DNA of 37,322 nucleotides from Pseudomonadota bacterium (GCA_021324535.1 JAJPIU010000199.1:1-37322); one strand, 5' to 3'. Positions 14,445-22,877 are shown, counted from the stretch's first letter. Numbers and translations are program-made. Notes: a model not told the origin generated them from the sequence alone.

Positions 14445-16394
14445 TTATCGCACCGTCACGGTAATTGCGTCATACCCTGATGCGCCGTCGGGCAGCGTGG
14501 GCGCCTCGACTGGCGTTTGCACATTGCCATTCAGGTCAATCGCGCGCACGCCGATCACATATGTGCCCGATGCTGGCGTCCAGCGATACTCCCAGAGTAC
14601 CCAGGTCAGCGCGCCAAGCGGCCGCCGCAGCGTTGTGGGCGTCCAGCTTCTGCCGCCGTCCAGCGTCACGTCCACCCGCGCGATGCCAGCCGCGCCGGAG
14701 TAGGCGACGCCCGCGATGTAGGTAGATCGCGCCATCAGGAAGTCGCCGTCGTGTGGGGTGTCAATGCGCGAAGTCATCTTCACATGCGCTTCGGGCGTCC
14801 AGCCGCGCTGCTCCCAGTAGCCCTGGTAATCGCCGCTAATCACCTGAAGGCGCGTGAGCCACTTGCCGTTTTTCATCCCATAGAGGCCGGGGATGAGCAG
14901 CCGCGCAGGGAAGCCGTGCGCCGTAGGCAGCGGCGCGCCATCGAGCAGATAGGCGATCAGCGAGTTGGGATCGAGCGCCTGACTGAGGTGCAACCGGTCG
15001 CTATAGCCGTCTGCGCCGTAGAAGACCACCTCGCTGGCTCCCTGTTTGATACCGGCTTTGTTCAGCGCGTCGGCAAGACTCACACCGGTAAACGCGCCGT
15101 TGCTCATCAGATTGCCGCCCACGACGTTGCTGATGCACTCCAGCGTGTGATATTGGTTGATGGCAGGCAGCGCCTGCAACTGATGGTACGAGAGCGTATA
15201 GGGATGTTCGACCAGCCCATCAATGGTCAACTGCCAGGTTGCGCCGTTGATAGAGGGATCGCTCACCAGATTCTTTGAGACGTAGTAGAAGTTTTGGGGC
15301 GTCGTGACCTCTGGCGTCTGGCCTGGAACGTTTGTCCAGGGGCCGTAGACGGGCTTGGGTGGCGGAACGATGCGCGTGGGGGCGCCACCGATAGCCAGCG
15401 GTGGGCGCACAGAGCCACCAATGCCAAGCGCCGCCCCTAGCCCATTCGAGAGCGCCTCCCAGATCAACGCGCCGCCGCCCAGGATCACCGCCGCCAGGAT
15501 GCCCTGGCGCACCAGCGCCCGCCGCGAGAAGACTCCCTCAGCCTGTGCGGCTGCGTTCGCCATAGGCGCCCCCCGAACAGGACGACGCACACGCGGCCAG
15601 AGCGGTGGCTGATCGGCCTGATCCGGTTGATCGGCGGCCTCATTTGCCTGCGCCTGCTGCTCATGCGCCGTCGCTGGCGCTTCCTCGGCCTCGGTCGCCT
15701 CGGTTTCAGTGAGCGCAAATGAGGCAAGCGTAGAGCGGAACAACCGAATGAACAGCAGCGCGAAGATGCCATTCGGCGCAAGCTCCGCCAGGAAGACCAA
15801 TCCCGAGCCACCTAGCAAGTTCACGCCAAAGAAGCCGCCACCGATCAGTGGGGAGACAACGCCAGCCGAGAGCAGCCAGAGCAACAAAACGATGAAGATA
15901 GCCTCGAAGTAGCCCGGCGCCAAGCGCCCAAACTGGGCGTACAGGAAACGGTTCAGGGGCGAAGGACTGGACGTGGCGCTTTGAACGTTCGCGCTGGCGC
16001 CCATGATACGCAACCGAATTACCTGACGCGCGGCGATATAGGCCACGCCAAACGCCGCCGTGAGCAGCGCCTCAACGATGATCACGCCGGCCACATAGAT
16101 ATGCTTGGCGTTTCCGTCGAAAGTGGAGAGGAGCGCCTCGAAGAGGGGAAGCGGAATGAGCGAGGTAAACTGATCACCAAATTGCTCGGCGGGTGTTGTA
16201 ATAATCACCGAGGGAATGAAGTAGCGCCCCAGCAGGGTCAGCACGACTCCTACCGCAGAGGCGACGAGCGCCGAGCCGGTCGCCAGGCGCGCCAGCGTGC
16301 GCGGACGCGGCGCGTTTGGGGGCGGACTGGAAAGCGGCGAACGCTCCGGCTCCGGCGTCGTGTGTGATTGTGGTGATGTATCTGTCGCGCTCAT
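14445..16394 (-). CDS. Membrane-anchored molybdopterin-dependent oxidoreductase, sulfite oxidase fold
   Basis: 649 residues; ATG 16394 with GGGAGC upstream. Residues about 30-225 hold four transmembrane helices, then an Ala/Glu/Gln-rich linker, then a fifth helix (ALVRQGILAAVILGGGALIWEAL) that anchors the catalytic part outside. The catalytic domain follows the sulfite oxidase/MsrP pattern: WQLTIDGLVEHPYTLSYHQLQALP, HTLECISN with Cys420 as the molybdenum ligand, GVSLADALNKAG, and HGFPARLLIPGLYGMKNGKWL. An Ig-like dimerisation domain with DVTLDGGRSW ends the protein. No haem or iron-sulfur motif is seen, so electrons must pass to another partner. Substrate (sulfite, methionine sulfoxide or other) is not determined. 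The stop codon overlaps the ridA ribosome-binding site. Confidence 0.88.
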   Translation of the reverse strand: MSATDTSPQSHTTPEPERSPLSSPPPNAPRPRTLARLATGSALVASAVGVVLTLLGRYFIPSVIITTPAEQFGDQFTSLIPLPLFEALLSTFDGNAKHIYVAGVIIVEALLTAAFGVAYIAARQVIRLRIMGASANVQSATSSPSPLNRFLYAQFGRLAPGYFEAIFIVLLLWLLSAGVVSPLIGGGFFGVNLLGGSGLVFLAELAPNGIFALLFIRLFRSTLASFALTETEATEAEEAPATAHEQQAQANEAADQPDQADQPPLWPRVRRPVRGAPMANAAAQAEGVFSRRALVRQGILAAVILGGGALIWEALSNGLGAALGIGGSVRPPLAIGGAPTRIVPPPKPVYGPWTNVPGQTPEVTTPQNFYYVSKNLVSDPSINGATWQLTIDGLVEHPYTLSYHQLQALPAINQYHTLECISNVVGGNLMSNGAFTGVSLADALNKAGIKQGASEVVFYGADGYSDRLHLSQALDPNSLIAYLLDGAPLPTAHGFPARLLIPGLYGMKNGKWLTRLQVISGDYQGYWEQRGWTPEAHVKMTSRIDTPHDGDFLMARSTYIAGVAYSGAAGIARVDVTLDGGRSWTPTTLRRPLGALTWVLWEYRWTPASGTYVIGVRAIDLNGNVQTPVEAPTLPDGASGYDAITVTVR

Positions 16395-16434
16395 ATGTTT
16401 GCTCCCAATCGCTCCGGCTCTTCACGTAGTGGCC

Positions 16435-17259
16435 TCAGTCCGAATCGTACTCTTCCTCGTCCAGCTTTTCATCCAGCGGCATGCGTCGCCCGCGTGGTCG
16501 TCCCGCCGGACGCGCCTGGCTATCGGCGCGCGTCCGCTGCAACGGCCCCTGCGCTAGCAATGCAGCCGCCAGCGTCAGCGCGTCACCCACACGGCTCAGA
16601 CCAATCCGCTGCTCAAGCGCCTCATCGCAGGCATAGGTGGGCGACCCACCTGGGCGCATAGGTGGATAGCAATGTAATACACCATCGCTTGCCAGCCGTT
16701 CCAGAACAGGCGTCACGCTCTCGGTTGGGCGATCCACCGCACGGGCGATCATCCGTGCGGTCAGTGGATGCGCCTGCGCCGAGCGTTCGAGCGCCAGTAG
16801 CGCCACCAGCAACTCCAGTTCGCGCCAGCCAAGCTGAATTGGTTCGGCTGCGCCGCGCTCGCCTTGCTCAACGCCCTGGCCGATCAAGAACGCCGATGGG
16901 CGACGAAGCGGCGCCTCGGCAAGCGCCTGCATGTGCACGTCGAACGCTGTATCGAGCGGCTGCGTTGGTTCTAGCGTATATGCCAGCGGACGGAAGCTCG
17001 GCAGCGCCCGCGCCAGCGCTACCAGCGTCGCCCGCGAAGGATTGCGCGCGCCCTCCCGGCTGGATTCCAGCTTGGACAGGTAGCCCTTCGAGAGGCCGGT
17101 GCGCTCGCTGAGATCCATCAGGCTCAGCCCGGCCACCTGCCGCGCCGTCCGCAGCAGCATCCCCCAGTCACGCGCCCACGTCACCGCGTCGGAGGATTGC
17201 TCGTCCACCGATTGAGTACGCACGTCGGGTACGATCCGCAACTGACGTTGACGCTCCAT
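16435..17259 (-). CDS. XRE family helix-turn-helix regulator with extra winged-helix-like region
   Basis: 274 residues from ATG 17259, 40 bases upstream of the molybdoenzyme gene on the same strand. Residues 31-95 are a clear HTH_3 domain: WGMLLRTARQVAGLSLMDLSERTGLSKGYLSKLESSREG, then the fourth and fifth helices. A second region near residues 150-210 (ELLVALLAL, ARAVDRPTESVTPVLERLASDGVLHCY) looks like a winged helix with a 'test segment then wing' pattern, so the protein may have two DNA-binding units. The C-terminus is basic then acidic (DEKLDEEEYDSD). It likely controls the downstream molybdoenzyme; no cofactor site is visible. Confidence 0.87.
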   Translation of the reverse strand: MERQRQLRIVPDVRTQSVDEQSSDAVTWARDWGMLLRTARQVAGLSLMDLSERTGLSKGYLSKLESSREGARNPSRATLVALARALPSFRPLAYTLEPTQPLDTAFDVHMQALAEAPLRRPSAFLIGQGVEQGERGAAEPIQLGWRELELLVALLALERSAQAHPLTARMIARAVDRPTESVTPVLERLASDGVLHCYPPMRPGGSPTYACDEALEQRIGLSRVGDALTLAAALLAQGPLQRTRADSQARPAGRPRGRRMPLDEKLDEEEYDSD

Positions 17260-17592
17260 AGGCGCTTACCACTCCCGCTTTTTGTAAATCCTAACCCCTA
17301 AAGATTGCCGAACTCTTACGGCTGATCATAGCGCGATCTTTGATCCTGTGTCTTTTGGCTCAACACATTGGCTGCGCTGGCGAAGAGGCCATACCACAGG
17401 CTATGCTAAGCGATAGAGCGACATGACATCGGACATCAGCGCCAGAGGCAGATCATACGCGCCGCCCAGGAGCGCGGCGCTACGGAGGCGAAATCTCCGC
17501 GCTGGCGCAGGAGACCCGCATAGCCATACGTCCTCACACTCGCCGCCAGAGACGGCGGCGCTATGGAAGAAACGCTCGAAAGAAACGCTCGC
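17260..17592. other. Divergent intergenic region between XRE and YtkA-like genes
   Basis: No gene is supported. The XRE-proximal half has a good -10 on the minus strand (TATGAT) about 60-80 bases upstream of the XRE start but no convincing -35. The half towards the YtkA-like gene is occupied by three hairpins (17459-17560). Confidence 0.5.
17459..17560. repeat. Three GC-rich hairpins upstream of the YtkA-like gene
   Basis: GCGCCGC/GCGGCGC at 17459-17465 and 17474-17480, CGGAG/CTCCG at 17483-17487 and 17495-17499, and CGCCGCC/GGCGGCG at 17541-17547 and 17554-17560. The first and third are variants of one element: each is followed by GCTAnGG, and in the third this supplies the ATG at 17563, an alternative start for the YtkA-like gene. 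Confidence 0.7.
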
Positions 17593-18123
17593 ATGGTTCC
17601 ATTATCTCTTGAAGACGGGCGACAGCCAGCCGACAACGTCCTCTCTACCAAAAAGCGCCAACCGTCACGCAAGCGCATCATCCGCTGGACTGCGTTGGCG
17701 CTTGTCGTGGGCATTGTCGCGCTGCTGGGGTTGGGGTGGGCGGCGGATACACTTGGGCAGGTGATTCCGGCTGGCCACGCGACGGATGGAGCCGCCACAC
17801 AGACACGCGCCCTTGGCTTCGATACCCTTACCCTGAGTGTCACGCCAGCGCCGCCGCGCGCCGGGCAAGACGAAACCCTGACGTTCACGCTCACCGACGC
17901 CACCGGCGCGCCAATCGAGCATGCTCAGGTGAGCGTGGCGCTGACGATGACGGCGATGGATATGACTGGCGGCTCAGGTCAGGCGCAGCCAGTGGGCGCA
18001 GGACGGTATCGCCTGGTGGGCGGCTTCAGTATGGGTGGCGAGTGGGCGCTCGATGTCAGCGTGACAGCGCCCGACCAGCCGACTCTCCATACGTCCTTTA
18101 CGCTGGCAGTGCGCTCTTCCTGA
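17593..18123 (+). CDS. Membrane-anchored YtkA/FixH-like domain protein
   Basis: 176 residues from ATG 17593; an in-frame ATG at 17563 lies in the hairpin repeat and neither has a strong ribosome-binding site, so the start is uncertain. A basic segment and one transmembrane helix (WTALALVVGIVALLGLGWAA) are followed by an extracytoplasmic Ig-like domain of about 100 residues. LTLSVTPAPPRAGQDETLTFTLTD, a Met-rich strand (MTAMDMTGG) and GRYRLVGGFSMGGEWALDVSV match the YtkA-like family, related to FixH and copper-handling proteins. The clustered methionines could bind Cu(I), but no partner genes for copper or oxidase assembly are nearby. Function is inferred from fold only. Confidence 0.78.
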   Translation: MVPLSLEDGRQPADNVLSTKKRQPSRKRIIRWTALALVVGIVALLGLGWAADTLGQVIPAGHATDGAATQTRALGFDTLTLSVTPAPPRAGQDETLTFTLTDATGAPIEHAQVSVALTMTAMDMTGGSGQAQPVGAGRYRLVGGFSMGGEWALDVSVTAPDQPTLHTSFTLAVRSS

Positions 18124-18263
18124 AAGGCGATCTCTTCCAATAGTGTGCAATTAGGCCAAATGGTGTATTTGTCTGGGCGCTGGCATACTCACTGCGATGC
18201 GTGACATCTGCGCGCCACGGCGGCGCTGGGAACAACTCTGCCAAGAAGGGATGACACACACGC

Positions 18264-18659
18264 ATGGAGACCTATCCAGATCGGCGCCCGCAGGAGCCTG
18301 CTCACAAATGTTCTCGAGAATCCCAAGAAGCGTGTGGGGCGCATGAAGCGCGACCGCTCTATCCTCTCAGGAAAGGTGGGGGCGGACGTGCGCGTGTTGG
18401 CTTCGAACCTGGATGGATGGCGACGCGCGCGCTGATCAGCCTGGGGAGCGATCAGTTGATGGCGGTGATGGTGCGCCCTTCGTTTCGCCCGATTGATGAG
18501 CAAGATATTGTGCCGATCTGGCCATGTCCCTATTGCCATGACGGCGGCCTACGTACCGCCGGTTCCGTGCGCACACGACGTGGCCGCGAACAGGTGCGCG
18601 CCTGCGATACCTGTGGGCGGGTCGAGATCGGCGATGGGCCACTCCACGCGGTTGAGTAG
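18264..18659 (+). CDS. Possible small zinc-ribbon protein
   Basis: 131 residues from ATG 18264; an internal ATG at 18417 would give an 80-residue product and neither start has a good ribosome-binding site. The supported part is the C-terminal half: CPYC (Cys88, Cys91) and CDTC (Cys114, Cys117), spaced like a rubredoxin-knuckle zinc ribbon, in PIWPCPYCHDGGLRTAG and VRACDTCGRVEIG. The N-terminal 50 residues look atypical and may not be translated. Such ribbons bind nucleic acid or proteins; no function can be given. There is no operon partner. Confidence 0.5.
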   Translation: METYPDRRPQEPAHKCSRESQEACGAHEARPLYPLRKGGGGRARVGFEPGWMATRALISLGSDQLMAVMVRPSFRPIDEQDIVPIWPCPYCHDGGLRTAGSVRTRRGREQVRACDTCGRVEIGDGPLHAVE

Positions 18660-18843
18660 AATGTTGTGAGGCGTATATCTTCACCTATACGGAAGGCGCC
18701 GAATTAATGTGCCCGTTGCTGCCCGTTTCCTCACGGAGCCGCTGACGCCATCGGATGTGCTGGGATGATCACCTTGAAGGTGTGCTAGGATGGTGATGTC
18801 AATCGAGATCGTCACTCCTTGAACGCCAGGAGATTGCGCCCGT

Positions 18844-19695
18844 ATGAGTACACCTGTCCATCCTACCCGCCCGAAGATCGTCGTCACCAGTGACCTGCAC
18901 CTGGGCATCACCACCGAAGAGGAATTGCGCTTGCTGGTGGAGCGCATCGCCGCCGAACAGCCCGATCTCACCGTGCTGGCAGGCGACCTTGGCGAAGGGC
19001 TTGACAATGTGCGCCGCTGCCTTCGCCTGTTCCAGGGTATACCGGGCGAGGTGGCTGTGCTGGTGGGTAACCATGACCTATGGGTACACAACGGCGGCCC
19101 GTCGTCACTCGAACTGTGGGAGCGCGCCCTGCCCGACGCCGTGCGCGAGGCAGGGATGCTCTGGCTCGAAGACGCCATCTGGCGGCGAGGCGAGGTGGCG
19201 CTGATCGGCTCCATCGCCTGGTACGACTACTCCGCCGCCGATCCCACGCCGGAGCCGCGCACAAAGGAGTTTTACGCCGAATACAAAGCGCGGAAGTTCC
19301 CCGATGCGTTTTTTATGGATTGGGCGTACACCGATGAGGAGTTTTCAACCATCTGTGGCGACGCCCTTTGTGCGCGACTCGACCGGCTCGAATCCGACGA
19401 GATGGTACGCACAGTCTTTGTGATCACGCATGATCCCGTCTTCGACCAGCAGATGTTGCGTAAGCCCGATGATCCCAAATGGGGAATAATCAACGCTTTT
19501 TTCGGCAATATGACGCTCGGCCAGCGGTTGGCGCCCTTGCGAAAACTGCACGCTGTGATCAGCGGACATACCCATGTTGGTCGCCAGGCTTTTGTCGAAC
19601 GGGAGGCGGGCAAGCCAATCGTTGTCTGGGTCATTCCAAGCGATTACCATACTCCAGCGTATGTCGTCGCCCCATATGACGAGGGGGCTGATTAG
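18844..19695 (+). CDS. Calcineurin-like metallophosphoesterase
   Basis: 283 residues; ATG 18844 with AGGAGA upstream. The full set of di-metal motifs is present: SDLHLG (Asp17, His19), AGDLGEG (Asp48), GNHDLW (Asn76, His77), ITHDPV and GHTHVGRQ. No signal peptide, so cytoplasmic. The length and the insertion between GNHD and the THD motif (with YDYSAADP and AYTDEEF) are typical of stand-alone bacterial phosphoesterases whose substrate cannot be predicted. Nothing nearby forms an operon with it. A large U-tract-ending hairpin candidate lies 107 bases downstream. Confidence 0.92.
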   Translation: MSTPVHPTRPKIVVTSDLHLGITTEEELRLLVERIAAEQPDLTVLAGDLGEGLDNVRRCLRLFQGIPGEVAVLVGNHDLWVHNGGPSSLELWERALPDAVREAGMLWLEDAIWRRGEVALIGSIAWYDYSAADPTPEPRTKEFYAEYKARKFPDAFFMDWAYTDEEFSTICGDALCARLDRLESDEMVRTVFVITHDPVFDQQMLRKPDDPKWGIINAFFGNMTLGQRLAPLRKLHAVISGHTHVGRQAFVEREAGKPIVVWVIPSDYHTPAYVVAPYDEGAD

Positions 19696-19801
19696 CTGAA
19701 AGGGCCGCAAGAGAAGTCATGAGAAATCAGCAGAAAATAAGGGCAGGAGAAATGGCGTTCGATCATCCGTTGATTATGGGTGGGTGTAGACGTCATTGTG
19801 G

Positions 19802-19900
19802 AGAGTGATCGCGCCAGCCGCCCACAGCGTTATCCCCGCGCCGGACTGCTGGTGGACGTGGGCTGCCCGGTAGAGCCTGCGTCGGCGATCACTCTTTTTT
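19802..19900 (+). ncRNA. Candidate structured RNA or giant-loop terminator
   Basis: AGAGTGATCGC (19802-19812) and GCGATCACTCT (19885-19895) are perfect 11-bp inverted repeats, and the second runs into six T residues (19895-19900). The enclosed 72 bases can fold further: CAGCC plus CAC (19815-19825) with GTGGGCTG (19858-19865), leaving a three-base bulge, and CCGG/CTGG around ACTG (19841-19852). This is the shape of an intrinsically terminated structured RNA on the plus strand. I see no match to SRP RNA, 6S RNA or a known riboswitch. Alternatives are an unusually large terminator for the metallophosphoesterase gene, or a miniature element with 11-bp terminal repeats. Confidence 0.45.
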
Positions 19901-19926
19901 GTGCGCCTGGAAAGGCTCCAGCGTAT

Positions 19927-21180
19927 CTATCCGTTCACAACCGAGCCAAGCTGCGCAAAAAAGGCGCGTAACATATCGCGCGCCCCGTTTGAGGAAGATT
20001 GTCCGCGCGCCACCGCAACCACCACTATTGGAGGGCTATTGGGCTGTGTGAGGACGCCTGCGGCAACCATCCAATAACCAGCCGCATCTTTCCCGGTATC
20101 TACCACCAACAGGCCAGCCGTGCCAAGCAACGGTTGCGCCCCAAGCTGCGCCACGCTTAGATGGTTGGCGTTCACCAGCGCCGTCAGCACGGCCTGCTGA
20201 TCAGCCGGATTGAGTAATGAGTGATTCCCCAATCCCTCGAACTGCTCGTAAAACTCTACAAGCGCCAGCGTGGTAGCGTGCGCGCCCTGCCAGTTTCCCG
20301 TCGCCAACGAGATACCCACAATGTTGTTCTTCGCCAGGTATTTCTCTACGCCCGACGCATCGCCAAGCTGGTGATAGACTGTGCTTCCCGCAGAGGCATT
20401 CCCAGAGGCCAGGCCATTGACAAGCGTTAGATTGGGCTGCTTGTGCTGCGATTCCTGATTGGCGTAGAGCGCGGTAAGCAGCACGCTCCGCAGTCCACCA
20501 CCGAGCGTGAAGGCATTTTTCGTCGAGGCGGTGAGATAATGTGAGCCATCTAGGGGGAAGTAGAGATCGCCAAGGAAGTCCTCCCCATAGGAGGCCATCT
20601 TCTGACCAAGCGCAAGGGAGAGCGCGCCAAGATCGCCCACCAGTTTTGCTGGCGCTGATGAGGGCGCGCCCAGCGCGGAGGCGGTAATCCAGCCCTGGCC
20701 ACCACTGGCGTTGCTCACGTTGACCGGCCCATGCCAGGTAATTGATGCCCAGCGGGCGGGCGTCCCGGAGCCGCCGGAAGTGACGAGCGCATAGCGTGTA
20801 ACACTCACAGGATACCCGGCGTCAAGGAGCGCGACGGCCGCCGATGCTCCCGGAGTTTTGGCTATCTGCGCGCTGCTGGCCGAGATCACCATTTGGACTG
20901 GTGTGGAAAGCGGCTTCTCATAGGTGACAACGACCGGCGACGAGTTGACCCCAACACTGACAACCCCTTTGGGAAGATTCCACAGATGGAGCATCTGTCC
21001 ACCAATCGCAAGTGGGGGAATCCCTAGCAGTAGTGTGACCACCACAATGATCAGAGTGGTCTGCGCCCATGTGCTTCTTCCAGACGCCGCGTCCGCCGAT
21101 GCGCTCCTGTTTCCATGCGCCGTGGGAGGAGGCGAGGCTGTGGCCGCCAGAGCTTTTTTCGAGGGGGCGCTTTTCGCCAT
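19927..21180 (-). CDS. Membrane-anchored protein resembling a degenerate class A beta-lactamase fold
   Basis: 417 residues; ATG 21180 with GGAGG 5 bases upstream. After a 37-residue polar N-terminus there is one transmembrane helix (TTLIIVVVTLLLGIPPLAIGG), then an extracytoplasmic region. Residues about 75-160 may form an SH3-like domain. The C-terminal 230 residues resemble serine beta-lactamase-like hydrolases in layout (helical NPADQQAVLTALVNANH, then strand LLVVDTGKDAAGYWMVAAGVLTQ and IVVVAVARG). However, I find no clear SxxK nucleophile (TASTKN lacks it) and DTG stands where KTG would be expected. I infer a non-catalytic or highly diverged member; the fold call itself is tentative. Confidence 0.6.
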   Translation of the reverse strand: MAKSAPSKKALAATASPPPTAHGNRSASADAASGRSTWAQTTLIIVVVTLLLGIPPLAIGGQMLHLWNLPKGVVSVGVNSSPVVVTYEKPLSTPVQMVISASSAQIAKTPGASAAVALLDAGYPVSVTRYALVTSGGSGTPARWASITWHGPVNVSNASGGQGWITASALGAPSSAPAKLVGDLGALSLALGQKMASYGEDFLGDLYFPLDGSHYLTASTKNAFTLGGGLRSVLLTALYANQESQHKQPNLTLVNGLASGNASAGSTVYHQLGDASGVEKYLAKNNIVGISLATGNWQGAHATTLALVEFYEQFEGLGNHSLLNPADQQAVLTALVNANHLSVAQLGAQPLLGTAGLLVVDTGKDAAGYWMVAAGVLTQPNSPPIVVVAVARGQSSSNGARDMLRAFFAQLGSVVNG

Positions 21181-21421
21181 ACATTCCTCCCTATGGGCCG
21201 AACATCTTATGCACTGCTACGTCCGCTCAGTTCAGTAGTGAGTGTATTTCTTCTACGCCACACCGGGCTTTCCGTTGCGAACGCCGGACAACAGGTATAG
21301 AGGCATAGCTGAGCGTGACTCTTTCATTGTATCACGCCTGGTATAGCCTCTTCATACTTTCTCAGGACGCCTGCATTGTGTTTCCGCTGGTGAGGACGGT
21401 GATCGGCGGCAAAGCGCAGGC

Positions 21422-21991
21422 TCAGAAGCGATTGGGAAACACAGGAGGCCAGTTATCATGGGTGCGCTTGGGTAATGGCCCCGCAGCCAGATCGGCGAAA
21501 TCGCCTGGAACGAGGTCTTGCCAGCGCTGCTTGGGAAAGAGATCTACTCCCGCTGACTTATAGGCTTCGGCGACGAAAACGGCGCAACTGAACCGGTTGG
21601 CGGGTGGGTTATCGAGACGCAGGCCAGGAAAAAAACGATCAAACTCAATCAGGAAGAGGCCACGATGATCGTAGCGATCGCCGATCTTGCTGCGCGCCCA
21701 CTCGTCAGCCTGAATACGTTGCTGCTCCTCCACGCGCGGACGCAGGCCAATCAGGTGAGGATGTGTCAACTGTCCCCAGTCCACACCGCTGGGCATGGCC
21801 TGAATGATCTTGCCATGCTCGTCGTAGATCGCAACATGGTGATAGTGCGACCAGGTAGCGATCTGGATCAGCCACGCGCCGAGTGTGCCATCCGGCCCAA
21901 ACAGCACGATGTCGCCGCGCTGCAAGTCCGCAGGCTCGATCACGTCAGCGCGCACGTCGGCTGCTTTGCGCTGCTCAGCCGTCTTGTTCAT
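21422..21991 (-). CDS. YiiX-type permuted NlpC/P60 (papain-like) family protein
   Basis: 189 residues; ATG 21991 with AAAGGGA upstream. The permuted papain-like order is visible: LQRGDIVLFG near the start, then SHYHHVAIYD with the catalytic His (51/52), then RFSCAVFVAEAY with the nucleophile Cys136. That order is seen in the YiiX/YaeF/poxvirus G6R group, which act as amidases or thioesterases on lipid or peptide amides. IGDRYDHRGL between them is also typical. There is no signal peptide, so it is probably cytoplasmic. Role in this organism is unknown; neighbours on the same strand are spaced by 178 and 241 bases. Confidence 0.85.
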   Translation of the reverse strand: MNKTAEQRKAADVRADVIEPADLQRGDIVLFGPDGTLGAWLIQIATWSHYHHVAIYDEHGKIIQAMPSGVDWGQLTHPHLIGLRPRVEEQQRIQADEWARSKIGDRYDHRGLFLIEFDRFFPGLRLDNPPANRFSCAVFVAEAYKSAGVDLFPKQRWQDLVPGDFADLAAGPLPKRTHDNWPPVFPNRF

Positions 21992-22131
21992 TCGTCCCTT
22001 TCCCCTTTTCCCCCTCGCCCCAGCTTCGCTTGTTTTGCCATTGCTTCAGTTATGTATTACGTATGCGCCTGTCGCCATGCAAGCAACATGCCAACCCCCG
22101 CAGTCCTGGTAGCGCTCATCGCTGATCTCTT

Positions 22132-22175
22132 CCACGTCATCTCCACGTCATCTCCTCGTCATCTCCTCGTCATCC
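22132..22175. repeat. Four 11-bp tandem repeats over the end of the retropepsin-like gene
   Basis: Units at 22132-22142 and 22143-22153 are identical (CCACGTCATCT); 22154-22164 and 22165-22175 differ by one or two bases (CCTCGTCATCT, CCTCGTCATCC). The last unit overlaps the final codons and the stop (22172-22170) of the minus-strand gene. The 11-bp period keeps neither frame nor coding meaning, so it is a short minisatellite growing out of the gene end. Confidence 0.85.
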
Positions 22176-22745
22176 GCCAATGGTCACGGTGCTGGTGTCG
22201 TAGTCAATGGTGACGGCGCCCACCTGGCTCAGCACGTCTGAGCCAAGCAGCCCTTGTACGTTGGTTGAGCTATCAAACTGGGTAAGCGCCCCGCTGACGA
22301 TGGTTGTCGGGGGCAGGCTTGCCTTGCCCACTGACCAGTGAGTGATCCGTACAGGGGTAACTTCCTCGTCTCCCCCAATGCCTGTGACGGGTTGTGGCGC
22401 GCCAGCCGCCGGAAGAGAGAGCGAGTCCGCCAGGTGTTGGTCAATCAGCGAGACACTGGCGCCCGTATCAAACGCAAAGGCGTATGGCCCATGCCCATTG
22501 ATCGTCACCTGGACAATCACCAACACAGCCCCCTGATTGTTATGGTCAATCTGCGCGGGGACGGTTGTGCCGTGGCTGGGTGAACACACACCACTGCCTA
22601 GCCGCGCGGAACAGGCAGGGAGAATGAGCAACGCCAACCCCAGCAAGCAAAGCAATAGAGTGGCCTGCTGGCGCTTTAAGGGGGATATGCGAAGAGTCCT
22701 GCGGACGAGGGAGATCCTGCCGGATGTGGGTGATGGTGTCGCCAT
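22170..22745 (-). CDS. Retropepsin-like aspartyl protease, lipoprotein
   Basis: 191 residues from ATG 22745, chosen for AAGGAG 7 bases upstream; a longer frame to 22787 lacks such a site. A basic N-terminus and hydrophobic stretch end in a lipobox (LLILPAC, Cys45), so the mature protein is tethered outside the membrane. The protease core is FAFDTGASVSLIDQHLA (catalytic Asp93 in DTGAS), with VTGIGG and GLLGSDVLSQVGAVTIDYDTSTVTI after it, a single-copy layout that must dimerise as in retroviral and bacterial retropepsin-like proteases. Cleavage targets are unknown. Confidence 0.88.
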   Translation of the reverse strand: MATPSPTSGRISLVRRTLRISPLKRQQATLLLCLLGLALLILPACSARLGSGVCSPSHGTTVPAQIDHNNQGAVLVIVQVTINGHGPYAFAFDTGASVSLIDQHLADSLSLPAAGAPQPVTGIGGDEEVTPVRITHWSVGKASLPPTTIVSGALTQFDSSTNVQGLLGSDVLSQVGAVTIDYDTSTVTIGG

Positions 22746-22871
22746 CAAAGGCTCCTTTTTGGCGCGCAGTATGCTTGCATAGCGCATGACAATTGGGTAT
22801 GTTGACGTGATAAAGCGCCAGCCTGGCTATGCCGTTTGGGCGTAGGCGCGATCATATCGCTTGAAATGGCG

Positions 22872-22877
22872 TACAAT
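22872..22877 (+). promoter_or_regulatory. Candidate -10 element of the S9 peptidase gene
   Basis: TACAAT at 22872-22877 within GGCGTACAATAG, about 65 bases before the start codon. GCGTACAA is repeated 11 bases later. A very similar GCGTACAATAG precedes the M16 gene (minus strand, near 27203). No good -35 is seen. Confidence 0.35.

Noticed and set aside
16637-16660. AGGTGGG-CGA-CCCACCT palindrome in the XRE gene
   Set aside because: Lies inside coding sequence (PGGSPTY region) with no T-tract and no promoter nearby; chance in GC-rich DNA is likely.
19780-19971. 63-residue ORF in the gap after the metallophosphoesterase
   Set aside because: No ribosome-binding site, overlaps the inverted-repeat structure and the end of the next gene; more likely RNA or non-coding.
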